In this document: positions 32,511 through 43,830 of the stretch, piece by piece
Layout of the letters: each line of letters begins with the position of its first letter
Numbering within the stretch: the first letter of the stretch is position 1
From: Cryptomeria japonica
Taxonomy: Eukaryota > Streptophyta > Pinopsida > Cupressales > Cupressaceae
NCBI RefSeq assembly: GCF_030272615.1
Contig: NC_081410.1
Span: 146,727,349-146,787,348 of the forward strand
Direction: 5' to 3'
Length of the DNA stretch: 60,000 bases
Notes under the pieces: generated by a model
The model's input: only the letters and a program-made list of their open reading frames with translations
The model's database searches: none
Told to the model about the DNA's origin: nothing
Made by a program: the position numbers and the translations under genes

Positions 32511-33294
32511 TATAGACACCAAAAATTGTCCTAGCCTAGTTAAATAAATATTTTATTTAAATAATTATTTTATCCTAATACTTCTATTAATTAAATAGAT
32601 TTTTATTTATTTAATTAATTCATTAATCCTTTTCTAGCCTTTCCTTATTTAAATAAATATTTTCCGTTTATTTAAATTATCCTTTCCCTAAATTAAATAA
32701 ATATTGTATTTATTTAATTGGTCCCACTTCGTCTATTAATTAAATAGATCTTTATTTATTTAATTAATTCATTAACTTTTTCCCTGCATGACACTTGTCA
32801 TTTATCTTTTCATTTATCCTAACCACCTTACAAATATTTTATCCTTTTCCCTAACTACCCTTTAATCCTAGCTGACCATTTATCCTTTCACCTCTTAATC
32901 CTATCCCTTCGTTTTCTAAGGTGTTCTCTATATTAGAGGATTCCTTCATCCTTTCATAAACCTAACTAATCCAACAATCTAACTAATTAGCAATCAATCA
33001 ATCTTCATGCGATCAAGCGAATTCATAACCACAATCCGTTCTTTGTTGAGCTCTTGTACACACATAAAATCTGAGAGCAATCATATCAATTAAGATCAAT
33101 GGAGATAGGAAACAATGGAGTTCAAACCCTACCAAGCATGCAAATGGTATAATCTTTCTATTATTGTTGTGATTTGCATGTTTTACGTTCTTCATTGGTG
33201 TATGGTGGATTCTTAATTGTAGAACTAGGGTTTATGTGGTTAGGCCTTTGTTAGTTTTATAATAGTTTAATCTTCCAAATTTTCACCGCACACA
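32511..33294 (+). repeat. Solo LTR related to element A's LTR, with perfect 5-bp duplication
   Basis: It starts TATAGACACCAAAAATTGTCC (an original TG start with one change) and ends CCGCACACA. GTTAC flanks it on both sides (32506-32510 and 33295-33299). It shares with element A's LTR the five palindromes, the TATA region and the block CTTTGTTGAGCTCTTGTnCACA, but is diverged and shorter (784 bp). Internal sequence was lost, as expected from recombination between two LTRs. It splits element C's integrase. Confidence 0.9.
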
Positions 33295-33299
33295 GTTAC

Positions 33300-34057
33300 A
33301 AATAGGGAATTGAAAGTTATTCTAACCAAAACAATGCAAATTCATAGGAATATTGGGCAACTAGATTATTTGAAACAATTTGGACATATATAATTACATG
33401 GAATAAAACCACATGGTTCACACCCTATGAGCTTGTCTATAGAACAAAAGAAGTCCTTCCCATTGAGTTTGAATATAAAACATTAAGAACAACTATGAAA
33501 TTGGAGATGAATCTTGACCAAGCTCAATAGGATAGGCTACATGTCAATTCAATATATTGGATGAAACATGTAAGGTAACACTTCAACATGTCGAGTTTAT
33601 CCAACACCAAAGGTGTAAATGGCATGACCAATATATTAAGACAAAGGAGTTTAAGGAATGAGATTGGGATTTAATATATGATTCTAGATAAATGGATATC
33701 AAAGGAAAACTTTAGACACACTGGTTGGGCTCCTATGAGATTCAACAAGTATTTCCTAATGGCATTGCTCAACTCACTATAATTGATCATGTAAGATTTA
33801 AGCTCAATGTCAATGGACACAAATTGAATTTTTACAAGAAACTAATGGACAAGGATGAGTTTTTGTTAACAATCCATCAACAATTCATGTTACCATCTTC
33901 ATCCACTCTACTTGACTTTTCATCACCTCCAAATTCATCAACCTCATCTCTGCATAATTTACTATTCCTCAACCACATGTGCACATTGCACATAGTTGCT
34001 TCTATTTTATCTTTTTCTTTTTTTAGTAACACAAGAACAAATGGTCAGACCTGATGT
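33300..34057 (+). pseudogene. Element C integrase, C-terminal part
   Basis: It continues the integrase after the solo LTR: NRELKVILTKTM, a WAYRTA-like segment read as TTWNKTTWFTPYELVYRTKE, EVLPIEFEYKTLRTTMKLEM, then after frame changes WLGSYEIQQVFPNGIAQLT and FKLNVNGHKLNFYKKLM. The last block is the conserved C-terminal integrase motif of this lineage. Stops occur throughout, so it is inactive. Confidence 0.75.
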
Positions 34058-34558
34058 GATAACTTCCAACGATACCAGACTCATTAATATAGATTACGAC
34101 TACACTTATTTTTATGCACAATTTGTTTTTTTTAGTTACATGCAACCACGCCACATCAAGATTTACATGTAGTTGCTCTATTATATACAATTGTACTTGA
34201 CAAATTTCTTTCACATTCATGCCAACCCCATATTCCAATTTTATTTCCTCACGTTAGCACTTTGTTGTTGTCATAGTTGGAATATCTATCACCTCACTTC
34301 ACTTCAAATCTTTTCACTTTCCATGCAAATCTCTTTTGCACTCTCTCTCCACCAAGTACACATTCTTCAACATATTTTCAGGATCACATCCAGTATGATC
34401 TAGCATAAAAAAACATTTATAACTTAGTTAGCAATTATTTTATTCTTTGATTCACATGATATATTCATACTAATATGGCATTTACTATATATTATTTATC
34501 ATTCATTTTGTCAATCATATTTACCTCGTGTGGATTTTTGGGCAAATCAATATTTTAG
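34058..34558. other. Element C 3' untranslated stretch
   Basis: AT-rich sequence between the integrase end and the polypurine tract. No gene or repeat is visible. Confidence 0.5.
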
Positions 34559-34574
34559 TTGAGGGGAGGGGAAT
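34559..34574 (+). other. Putative polypurine tract of element C
   Basis: The purine run TTGAGGGGAGGGGAA (34558-34572) is followed by TT and a TG (34575) that starts TGTGATGTTGTCATCATTAC. Its position about 500 bp after integrase fits the end of element C. Confidence 0.6.
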
Positions 34575-34985
34575 TGTGATGTTGTCATCATTACATTTTT
34601 ATTTAAAAAGTGTTTTGTTGTCATTAATTACTCATTAAGGGACAGGTGATGGTGACTAATAGTGCATGTAATTGTTTTGAAAGATTGGAAACATCTATCT
34701 GGATAAGTCTATTATCTTGGCTAAATTTTAAGAATTAGGAAACTAATATTTGTTTAAAATTATATTCATATGTAGTTACCCCTATTACTCAAATAAGTTG
34801 GCATAATGAATTGTTAGAGTGGTTATAAGGTTGTAAAAATTTCTGGTGATTACTTGGAAAGGGAAGAGACTCAGGAATTTGAGTAGGAATTATTGATTTT
34901 TGAAGAACATAATTTGGAATTTGAACTAGATAAGATATAACGCAACTTGTTGACATTGCATGAGGAAGAATCAGGAACAAAAGAA
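34575..34985 (+). repeat. Putative start of element C 3' LTR
   Basis: It is placed only by the polypurine tract. No second copy is visible in the window, so the length is unknown. The stretch is AT-rich and non-coding up to where a protein-like remnant starts near 34990. Confidence 0.35.
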
Positions 34986-34989
34986 AAAG

Positions 34990-36722
34990 AGAAGAATGGG
35001 TGGTGACCCAATTAGATGGGAACCTTCAAATCATATCATGTTTCTCAATGATACACACACTCTTCCATTCTTTTAGAGGTCAAGATGGATACACTATTGT
35101 CTATGGCTAACTGAATATAATGATGAAATGATGAAAGAGTTTGCAACCATCTTTTTGAGCAAGGAAGCAACCATTAGAGGATTGAGGGTGGAAGCATCTG
35201 AAGCTGCTATAGTTGAAGTCAATGGTCTACCAAGAATAAGAGCTTCCAACATCTCCACATCATAGGATAGCAAGGGAAGACTTTTCTTACCCAAATGGGA
35301 CTTTCAGTTCAACCAGTCAAGGTACCACTCAACTATCTCTTTCTCCACTTTGGAGTGTTGTTGTTATACAAGTTGTCAGATACTTTACCTGGGATGGGAG
35401 ACATTCCATGTTATATATTGTTCATTTTAAATTTCTAAGTCATTTGAGGCACAATAGAATAGTTATGTGCCCAACCATTTGCATCACATGTTGACTACCA
35501 TGGCAATAGAATATAAGAAGAAAATAAAATCTACTTATTTGTCCTACAATTGTCTGGTTGTTTTATTAGTCAAGAGAAGTCCATCATTGCAGTTTCCAAA
35601 TGTAACATGGCAAGAGTTTAAGAAATGGTACAATATTCATAGCAGGTTGCTAAGAAATGTTCCAAAGCCAAAAAGGGATATTGAAGAAGAACTTGTTAAA
35701 ATTGAGGAGGAAAGAGAACCCAAAGATAAAGAAATTGAAATCCTATTAGGGGAACCTTAGGGGTTGACAAGGAAAATTTAGATGTTCCTTCCTCGCCCCT
35801 TAAAAACCCTAATGTGCGTGAAGAAGAGAATCTAGAACAAGGAATTGATAGTGAAAATGAGTCGATTCCTTCATCCACAGCATCACAGGATGCACCTAAA
35901 ACTTATAAAATATTTACCTTTTCAACCTTAAAGAAAAAATCTTCTGAAAAGAAAAGGAAGGGATTTGTCTCTTCCTCTACCTCGAAAAAAAAAGGTCAAG
36001 GACTAAATTTTCAAGAGAAGATGCATGACAAAGAGTCAGAGGGTTTTGGAGGAGTCTCAAAAATCATCCACATGTAGAGCAGATAAGAGTAAGTCAGAAA
36101 AAGAATTTGAAACCTCAAAACCTATAAAATAGTCTAGGCAACAAAAATTGAGGAATAAGGGGACACTTAAGAAATAAGATTCAAGGAGGCATTCTAATAA
36201 TCTCAGTAAATGAAAATATTCAGTAGAATAGGGAACCCCAATGCAAGAGGTTGTACATGTGGATGACACTAATTCTGGGAGGGAGTATATATTTAGAAAG
36301 GAAAGGAATCAAAGCAGGGATGTAGGGAAGCCTAAAGAAGAGGTTGTGAATGAGAAGGAACAAGAGGGTCTTGATCAACATGATTCAAACTCAGAAATAG
36401 AAACTGAGGATCCTTTTGATCCCAAAAAAATACTTGCAAGAATGCCTAGTCATGTGGAATAGAGGATCATTTTCCCTATGGAGGAAATTGATGATGAAAA
36501 TGAAAAGGAATTAGGACCAAACATTTCTATTGGTCCTGAGTACAACTTAGAAGGAAAATAAAAAGTAGAGCTACATGCAACTCTGGAGAAAATATTTTTT
36601 CTAGAACAACAATTGGCTGAATTTAGAGAATGAGAAATTGGATTGAAAGGCAAGGTGCATGAATTAGAAACATAGTTTTCCCTACTACAACAAGAAGGGA
36701 TTGGATTAAATAACTTAGCCAA
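34990..36722 (+). pseudogene. Non-pol large-ORF remnant 1 (N-domain, charged middle, coiled coil)
   Basis: Interrupted frames give an N-terminal part (TEYNDEMMKEFATIFLSKEA; SEAAIVEVNGLPRIRAS), then LSYNCLVVLLVKRSPSLQFP, a Lys/Glu/Ser-rich middle (35690-36450; for example KKKSSEKKRKGF) and a C-terminal heptad-like region (VELHATLEKIFFLEQQLAEF, then GLKGKVHELET). It contains many stops, TAG and TAA included. The layout resembles the minus-strand remnants at 38854-42008 and 53935-56890. The ...VNGLP pattern recalls plant transposon-encoded proteins of unknown function (Pfam 'putative plant transposon protein' type). I do not recognise an enzyme. Confidence 0.5.
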
Positions 36723-36737
36723 TATGGCTACTTATAG

Positions 36738-37636
36738 TGTCATAAATTGTCACCAATCCAATGTATACCTCATGTTAACTTTAGCATGTTCTATCCTCAT
36801 CCCCCTTCTAAGTTTGATTTCCGCATCCACCTGTTTCTTTATCGATTGATGTGGGATAAACTAGTTATGGGGCAATGGGCCTTGGGTAAACCCCATCCGG
36901 TTCAAAAAATGGGTAGTAAACCTATGAGGATTCTAGCGAAATCTGATAGGCCCTACTACCCCCATTCCAAGGCCATTAACACCTATTGGTGGGTCCCATG
37001 GGGAGGTACCCCTCCGCTAGAACCTTATTTTGGTCCTATTGGCAGAGGGCCCAGGGCATACCATGGTGCCCAAAAATGCCATGGTCCCTCTCAACAGGGT
37101 CCAAATTTTGAATTGAGTTTGGTATTATATTTCTCCACTAGAAATTGATCCCCATGGCTACACATGACCATTGGAGGTCATCCTAATTATTAATTTACCT
37201 AGGGAACCCTATATAGAAGACATTTAATCAACTTATTTTCAGCTAACCATCTAACAAGCTAAGTAATCTAAGACTTGTGCATCTGTGAAACATTTATCAA
37301 GAATTTTCAAAGATCTTCAAGGCTTCATATTCATGATTCAAGCATTGTGGAGAAAAATTACATCAATCTTGTGAAAGCATGTGTGTGCGATTATGGTTTT
37401 TCATGTTCATGTATTTGTCATGCCATTACATACGACATTTGTTATTACATTCAAAGAGCATTGCATCATCATCAACAATTGAAGATCTGAGGTATATCTT
37501 TTTAGCATTTATTTCAGTATTTGCATTATTTCATTCAAGTTTGATTCCTAAGGCAAACCCCTATCCCAAACTTCTTTCCTTTTCTTTCTATGTGCTAGGA
37601 AAAAAGTGTGGGATGTACTTAGGAGGATCAACATAG
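36738..37636 (+). repeat. LTR-like segment
   Basis: It starts TGTCATAAATTGTCACC, contains a TATA-like CCTATATAG (near 37209), and could end at the CA of GGAGGATCAACA (about 37634). No second copy or target duplication is found. The call rests on the terminal dinucleotides and promoter-like content only. Confidence 0.3.
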
Positions 37637-38853
37637 TTCATAGAGATGAACAAATTGAACTTTTGATAGTAAAAAATTTGAAGGATCATGGTGAATTAAT
37701 ACTGCATAGTGTCAAAAAATTAGGCCAAACTTCTTAGAACAGATTCCAAACATCTTATTGTGCTCGGATCCAATTCGGCTCCAGGGGACATTTGTAGCTT
37801 TTTGTTTCTATTAGAATACTTCATTTATCACCTATTTTAGCCTAATTTCAATTAGTCCAATTCAACCCTTGGGAAAGAGGAATTCAAACCTTAACCTAAG
37901 TGAGTCTAATTAGAATTCACAACCCTTAGTGGGACCAATGCTAGATCTTTTAGGTTCACCCCACTTTCCTAATATTTTGGTCAATTTGGGATTGCTTGTG
38001 GTTCTATCATTCAAACCCCAATTTTTGATTTTTTACCATTACACTATCATTGAGATACAAAGAAAGGGACACCCTCTCGTGTAAGGTGTTGGTTAACAGA
38101 TTGGATCTCTCAAAATTTATAAATAAATACTCCTGTTGCCCAAATAGAAAACCAATGAGAACCAATAGTTGGGTAAATAATTATTATTTTACCCTCTGTA
38201 TAAAGGTACAACTCCCTATATGATATTCAATGAATTTTGAATAAATTTTATCTTGTAATTCACTTTTAACCAGAAAGCAAACAAAAGGCTTCAACATTCA
38301 CTTATCAACACAACGTGAATTCTTAATGATAGATAATGAAATTCATAGTAAGACATTAGGTTTCAAATGAAGATTAACTCACAGGATGATCAAAAATATT
38401 TGAACTCTGATTGATACTCACTCATGACTCATAGGACAAGGGGAATCAGAATATTCAAATGCTTTCAGCTAATTTCATTTATCAAATTGATTCACAGACT
38501 TCAAATGAAAAATCAGAGAAAGGAATCAGCTACATGAACACATAATCATTCCAACAGAAATTTTTACACATTCAAAACACACAGGTTTTCTAAAGTTGTA
38601 TCATATATTCCATTCCATTCAAAGATGGGTATTTCACTGAAATTACAAGTAAGACCAGTCTGTTCCTCCAAAATTTTACAAAATTTTTTATATCCCGTGC
38701 CAAAACATCCATTACTAATATATATAGCCGCCAGGCTAAATTGTCTTTTTTAACAAATGAAACTAAAATTCAAGAAACAACCGTTCGTAACTGAAATTAA
38801 CTAAATGGCGACAAGCTGTAAATAGAGCTATAATGATAAGAACAGAAAACAAC
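37637..38853. other. Non-coding stretch
   Basis: No gene is supported. Read on the minus strand, the right part is the region downstream of the 38854-42008 coding remnant and contains TATATATA near 38720. It could be that unit's 3' untranslated region or LTR. Confidence 0.4.
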
Positions 38854-41800
38854 TTAAATTGTCTCTGGGGTGTGCGTGGTGCCACATATATTTCGCCACT
38901 CTATATGAGCCGCGGAGAAGTTATGAACAACCCGGTAATGTGGGAGCCCAATGTGCAGGATGTGTTGCTTCCAAACTTCTTTGTCCATACCCACTTGCAT
39001 AACTTTAATTTTGTGCACTTCTAAGTGATCCGAACAGACAACTAACATAGATTCAATTCGAGCTACCCTGGTGAAATCATCTTTGGTAAAAGACTTTGAT
39101 TCTTTAACCAAGTTTATCTTTCCTTTGAAACTCTGCACCATATCTACTGCCTGCTCGATGGTCTGTCCATCTTCCTTAAGAAGTTGTACATCAATGCACT
39201 TTAAGTCTTTCTGCATCACGACAATGAGTTCTTTCAATTCTTTCAATAGCTTAATGGACTCTTTGTGACCTTGCTTTATGATTGAATTTCTCCATTCAAT
39301 ATTTTCCTTGGCTACATATAGTACCTTGTCATCCAAATCATTTACTGCCTTTTCTGTGAGAAAGTTCATGACACCATATTTCTGCACATCTTCCATCTGA
39401 ATCAATACTGCAGCCCATTTTTTCCTTTCCTTCTCCCACGCTGACACCTCTATTTCAAGCTCTTGAGTTATAGTTACAACATCCTCGTACACCCTAACCA
39501 GATTAGAAATATACTCTGTTCCTTGTTGAATTATGGATTCAAGCCACTCCTCGAAGGTTTCCGCCAACACATGATTTCTCTGAACCTTATCCAACAAATT
39601 TTGGTTCATGGGTGATTTAGGATCAAAACTCTGAGAAACCTGTGATAGGGACTATGGACTAGGATGATGTATCGCATTGATGTACTCTGCCATTTGCTTA
39701 ACAGTCTGTTTCAACTCCCGTTTGTCCTTCTCATCCTTCCATGTTCTGGACAACATTATTTTAGCAGAGGACTCTAGGTGTTTTGCATCAGCAACCCTTG
39801 AAGCAGTTCCTAAATCAACCTTTTCAACAACAAAATCCTACTCAGTAGCATTCTCTGGATCTTTGTCTAAAATCAGCCTAGCCACTTCAGCTACCCAATG
39901 CCCTGTATTCTCATCCACTTCCAACATAGCTTCTACTTTTAGCTTTTTAGACTTAGGTGTTTTCCCGAGGCATTTACTCACCATATCCTCTATGGGTACA
40001 CTGATAGGGACTACATTATGTTTCTTACTAATTGATGCTCCCAACCATCTTGAAACATTTAGAGATTCTTTTGCTGGCGGTGTCTGATATTCAAATGAAT
40101 CCATGGTAGCCAAAGTAGTCACTTGACTGGGGCTTTCCTCAAGTTGTTCCTTTTCTTTACCTGCATCTTGAGTTGCAGGGATGTTTTCTTCTGGTTCACC
40201 CATAATCACTTGTGCCTCTTCACTATCAAGAACTATGATAGTTTCTTTTCCTGAAATTTCTGCACCTTTCCTCTTACTTCTGGAACTGGTGACTCGAACT
40301 GTTGAGGGGCCAAATAGTGGTTCTTTAAATCTTCTAGTTTGAACATTCTCACCTTGTGTATCAGTGACACCTGCAATATCAACAATGATGTTAGAAGAAG
40401 AAATTGGTATAGCAGCATGAGATTGCTCAACTGATTTCTCGGCTGAGGTAGTGGTCAATCTTATTCCAGATCTACGGTCTCTTAACCATTTTTCTGTTCT
40501 CCTTATAACATTAAAGGTTTTTGATTGAATATTTTCTTCTTCTCTCCTATCCCAGTCAATTTCAGGAATAGCTTGCTCATGAACTCTTTCATTGAACTCC
40601 GGGTCCAATACATCTTCACCTTCCTCTTCTTGTATTTTGCTATGTTCATTGGCAATTTCAAAGTAATGATTTGTCGTAAAGTGAACCTTGACCATAATCT
40701 TCTTTGGACTTCAAATTCATCACAGCAATCCTCCCAGTAGTCTTCTAACTGGGGTATATGTGAAAAGTTCAAATCAACATTTAGGTGCTTCATTGCATAT
40801 TCTTTGTTGTCAAACCCCTACCGAGCAACATATGGCGGCAAATTCATCTTCTTGAGCTCCAATTCTAAGTTCAATGCATCAGAAATAGTTTTGCAACTAT
40901 AATATCCAAGTTCAACTGGGAAAATTGCTTCAGACTCACTTTTCATCCCTAATTTCTTATCAACATGAGCTAACTGTCTGCAAACTTCTAAAAGTACATA
41001 ACTATTGAGAGCATATATGGGCAATTTGAAAGGTTCATCTTCAAAGCCACCAATTCTAATATAAGTAAATCTAGGAAATTGAATAAAATAACTCCCATAT
41101 ATGCTAACCAAATTTAATGCCTTAGGTGACATTCTATTATTCAAATTTCCCTGCAGTTCAAAAGTTAATCTTCCCACAAAGACATCATTCCATCTCAAGA
41201 AGTTTTTTGTGTACCTCTGTATCTGCAAATGTGGATAGCACTCATAGACCTTCATTCCATTAACCCAAGGTTCTTGATATAATCCTGGCCATTCTCTGAT
41301 ACAGGCTAAAATATAAAACAGGTATGAAGTCATATGAAAATTAGTTGTTCCAACAAAATTACTCAAACCTTCGTGCAATCTCTCAGCAATTACTTGCACC
41401 CAATCAAGGTATTTTTCACCAACTAATAATACCTGAATGTAAAAATACATCCAGTCCTCCCAATAGAAGGCATGTGAATTCCCCTTAAGCCTATTCAAAA
41501 GAATCATGATATCCCTAACTTTTGTAATGAAATGCTCTCTTGTCAAGGGTTTAGGCAACCTAGAACCTCCCTTCTATATTTTAAGGAGCCAGTTTCTAGC
41601 AATGACACTCCGATAAACACTTTTCTTCTCAGAGAAAAATGCGTATGAGGTTCCTATGGACCAATCTTCATATGAATCTTTGTGAGGAATTCCAATTGCG
41701 GCCATTACTATTTCTCTATCAATCCACACTAGCATGTCTCCATTATTGGCTCTAATACACCTATTACTAGCATCATATATGTTCATGCATGCATATACTA

Positions 41801-42008
41801 ATTCTGGGCAAGGAGCAGCAATTGGGAATGCGGTGGCCTCAACAAGACCACTGTGAACTATCTTTCCCATCATAGAATTGGTTGTTGGGTTCTTAGCCCT
41901 CTCTAGAAAATTATCTAACTCATCTTGAATGAAGGTTGTATCATCTAACTCTGGGAGGGTACTAATCAAGCATGATGTTCGACCCAATTTTGGAAGAGTC
42001 GGTCTCAT
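38854..42008 (-). pseudogene. Non-pol large-ORF remnant 2, about 1,050 codons, best preserved
   Basis: It starts at an ATG (MRPTLPKLGRTSCLISTLPE) and runs to a stop at 38854. It is broken by four in-frame stops, all TAG (41574, 40818, 39838, 39652), and one frameshift near 40700. The N-terminal two-thirds look globular (VWIDREIVMAAIGIPHKDSY; FYWEDWMYFYIQVLLVGEKY; FPRFTYIRIGGFEDEPFKLP). Residues from about 40500 to 39840 are charged and disordered, with a nuclear-signal-like SRSKRKGAE and acidic patches. The C-terminus (39609-38900) is a long probable coiled coil (VVTITQELEIEVSAWEKERK). No polymerase, gag or known enzyme motif is seen. The W-(I/L)-D-R pattern is shared with the E-element protein. 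It may be a retrotransposon accessory protein or a captured gene. Confidence 0.6.
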
Positions 42009-42479
42009 TTTTGCTTAAAATTGCGTCAATCAGATAGCATTCAACTCCGAGGCAAAGAATTACACTTTTCCAATTTCAGAACTAAAACAGAGCAGGGGAA
42101 AATAAGCAATTGAACTCACCTGTCTTCAACATCAAACTGTGAAACCCTCGGAAAAACTGAGCTAAATTACCTTCCGCGTCTCCACTCTTCGCCAATGGCA
42201 ACAATAATTGTCTTACCTGAGAAGCATCATATTTAAGGATGGAAAATACTGAAAAGAACCAACACACACTTCATCCCAGCTCATTCATCCGTGTAAAACC
42301 ACTTGTGATTTGATATAGTTCTAACACGCTTATTAATTAGAAATCAACTCCACATAGTCGACATGCCTTCTCATGATTGCTTCCATAATTGCAATTTAAA
42401 AACATGAAAACCAAGGAAAATTCTATTTCGATCGCGCCACCTTTTCTTCCTAAACACCATCGGGCTGATTTGAAAACAC
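42009..42479. other. Region 5' of remnant 2
   Basis: On the minus strand this precedes the ATG at 42008. It has GC-richer words and donor-like CAGGTAAG and CAGGTGAG sequences. The only acceptor-like site in range would give an intron of about 40 nt, too short. No gene or clear promoter can be named. Confidence 0.35.
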
Positions 42480-42850
42480 CGCTTTGAACCTTGAACTATT
42501 TTAAAAGAAGTTCATTGGTTCAAAGTTCAATGACAAAAGATCAACATTTGCGAACAGGCAGAAAGAGACAAAAGGAACATTCAATGACACGGGAATGAAC
42601 CTTGAACCTTGAACCGTTTCAAAAAAGGTTCAATGGTTCATGTTCAAAGTGACCACAAGACTAGTACTAAAGAGACAGCCACAAAACACAAGACAAAAGA
42701 CCGATTGAACCTTGAACCTTGAACCAGAAAGGTTCAAAGTTCAAGTTCAATGACTATGCTGATGAAGACTTAGAACTTAATGGATTGCATTTCCTTTGAA
42801 CCCGAATTTTGAACTTTATAAAAGGTTCAACAGATGAGTACGAAACTCGA
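42480..42850. repeat. TTGAACC / GGTTCAA inverted-repeat cluster
   Basis: Four successive blocks each have TTGAACCTTGAACC-type words followed, after a short A/T-rich centre, by AAGGTTCAAAGTTC-type complements: about 42490-42530, 42595-42645, 42704-42750 and 42795-42832. Each block can fold on itself. The origin is unknown. Confidence 0.75.
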
Positions 42851-43117
42851 TTGATGAAGACTTAAGCTCTACGAAAATGATGACCCTTATTTTTGATGGG
42901 CTATAAGCGAAAAAAAAGGGGGTAACATAAGGCAAGGATATAACTGTACTAATGACCATAGTAACACTTGGATATGCCCTACGGAAGAAGTAATTGAATT
43001 TTGAATGGCATAAAACACAATGGGAAAAGGAAAAAATAATTGCTCTAGGAAAGGCATGGGGCAGAATTAGAGGAGAAAGATGTAGAGGTCAAGAAATTGA
43101 TCGTCAACCTGACTTAG

Positions 43118-43830
43118 ATGACTAATTTAGCCAAGCAATTGGGAATTTTTTGTCATCCTTCTCAGGTATATTATTTATACTTGCAAGAGAACGTTTTATG
43201 TTTTCAAATTACTCAGTTGTTAAATAATTTTCCAATCACTATTGTATCACCACAATCATTTTTACCTATATATTCTAAGGTTGATTCAAACACACAAGAC
43301 CAGATGTGTGAGTTTTACCAACACAATCTATCTATTCGCTATAACACCACATGGAATCCTTTATACTATGTGGGAGACCTATAACTCAAGGCACTCTTAT
43401 CCTATCTTAGGAATGAGTAAGAGAAATGAGAATTATATCAACAACACCCAAAATGAGAGAAGACACATTCATTGAAGATACAAGTTGAGTGTGAAGAACC
43501 AAATGAAATAATAGTGGAATGGTTCAAAATGGTTAATAGATCGGAGGTGATAGAAAAACTTTATGAACTTAGAGGACAAGACTATTAGAGATTCAGTGTA
43601 CTTGTGCATGAAATAGTAAAGGAAAAAACTTTGGAGCATATTCAAAATAGATGGATGAAATTGCCCCAACTTAAATGGAGAGAACCCCATTCACTATATA
43701 ATTTCATTGTCCTAGAACTTAGAGCTAAAATATACACGAGAGTTGAAGAGGATAGGGGAATAGCATGGTTACCACTTAAGTTCTTGTTAGCTAATTTTGC
43801 TTATAGCTCAATCAGGTAGAGCCATTAGAT
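43118..43830 (+). pseudogene. Unrecognised coding remnant
   Basis: Two open pieces (43118-43384 and 43604-43819), joined by interrupted frames, give protein-like sequence such as EEPNEIIVEWFKMVNRSEVI, LVHEIVKEKTLEHIQNRW and WLPLKFLLANFAYSS. Codon content and conserved-looking Trp/Pro residues suggest it once coded. No family is recognised. It may belong to the same retroelement layer as the neighbouring remnants. Confidence 0.4.

Noticed and set aside
36880-37110. GC-richer segment with CCATGG/GGTACC words
   Set aside because: Looked gene-like at first, but no frame carries a domain; most likely LTR U3 sequence.
42083-42120. Intron-like donor and acceptor upstream of the 42008 ATG
   Set aside because: The implied intron would be about 38 nt, too short for plant splicing.
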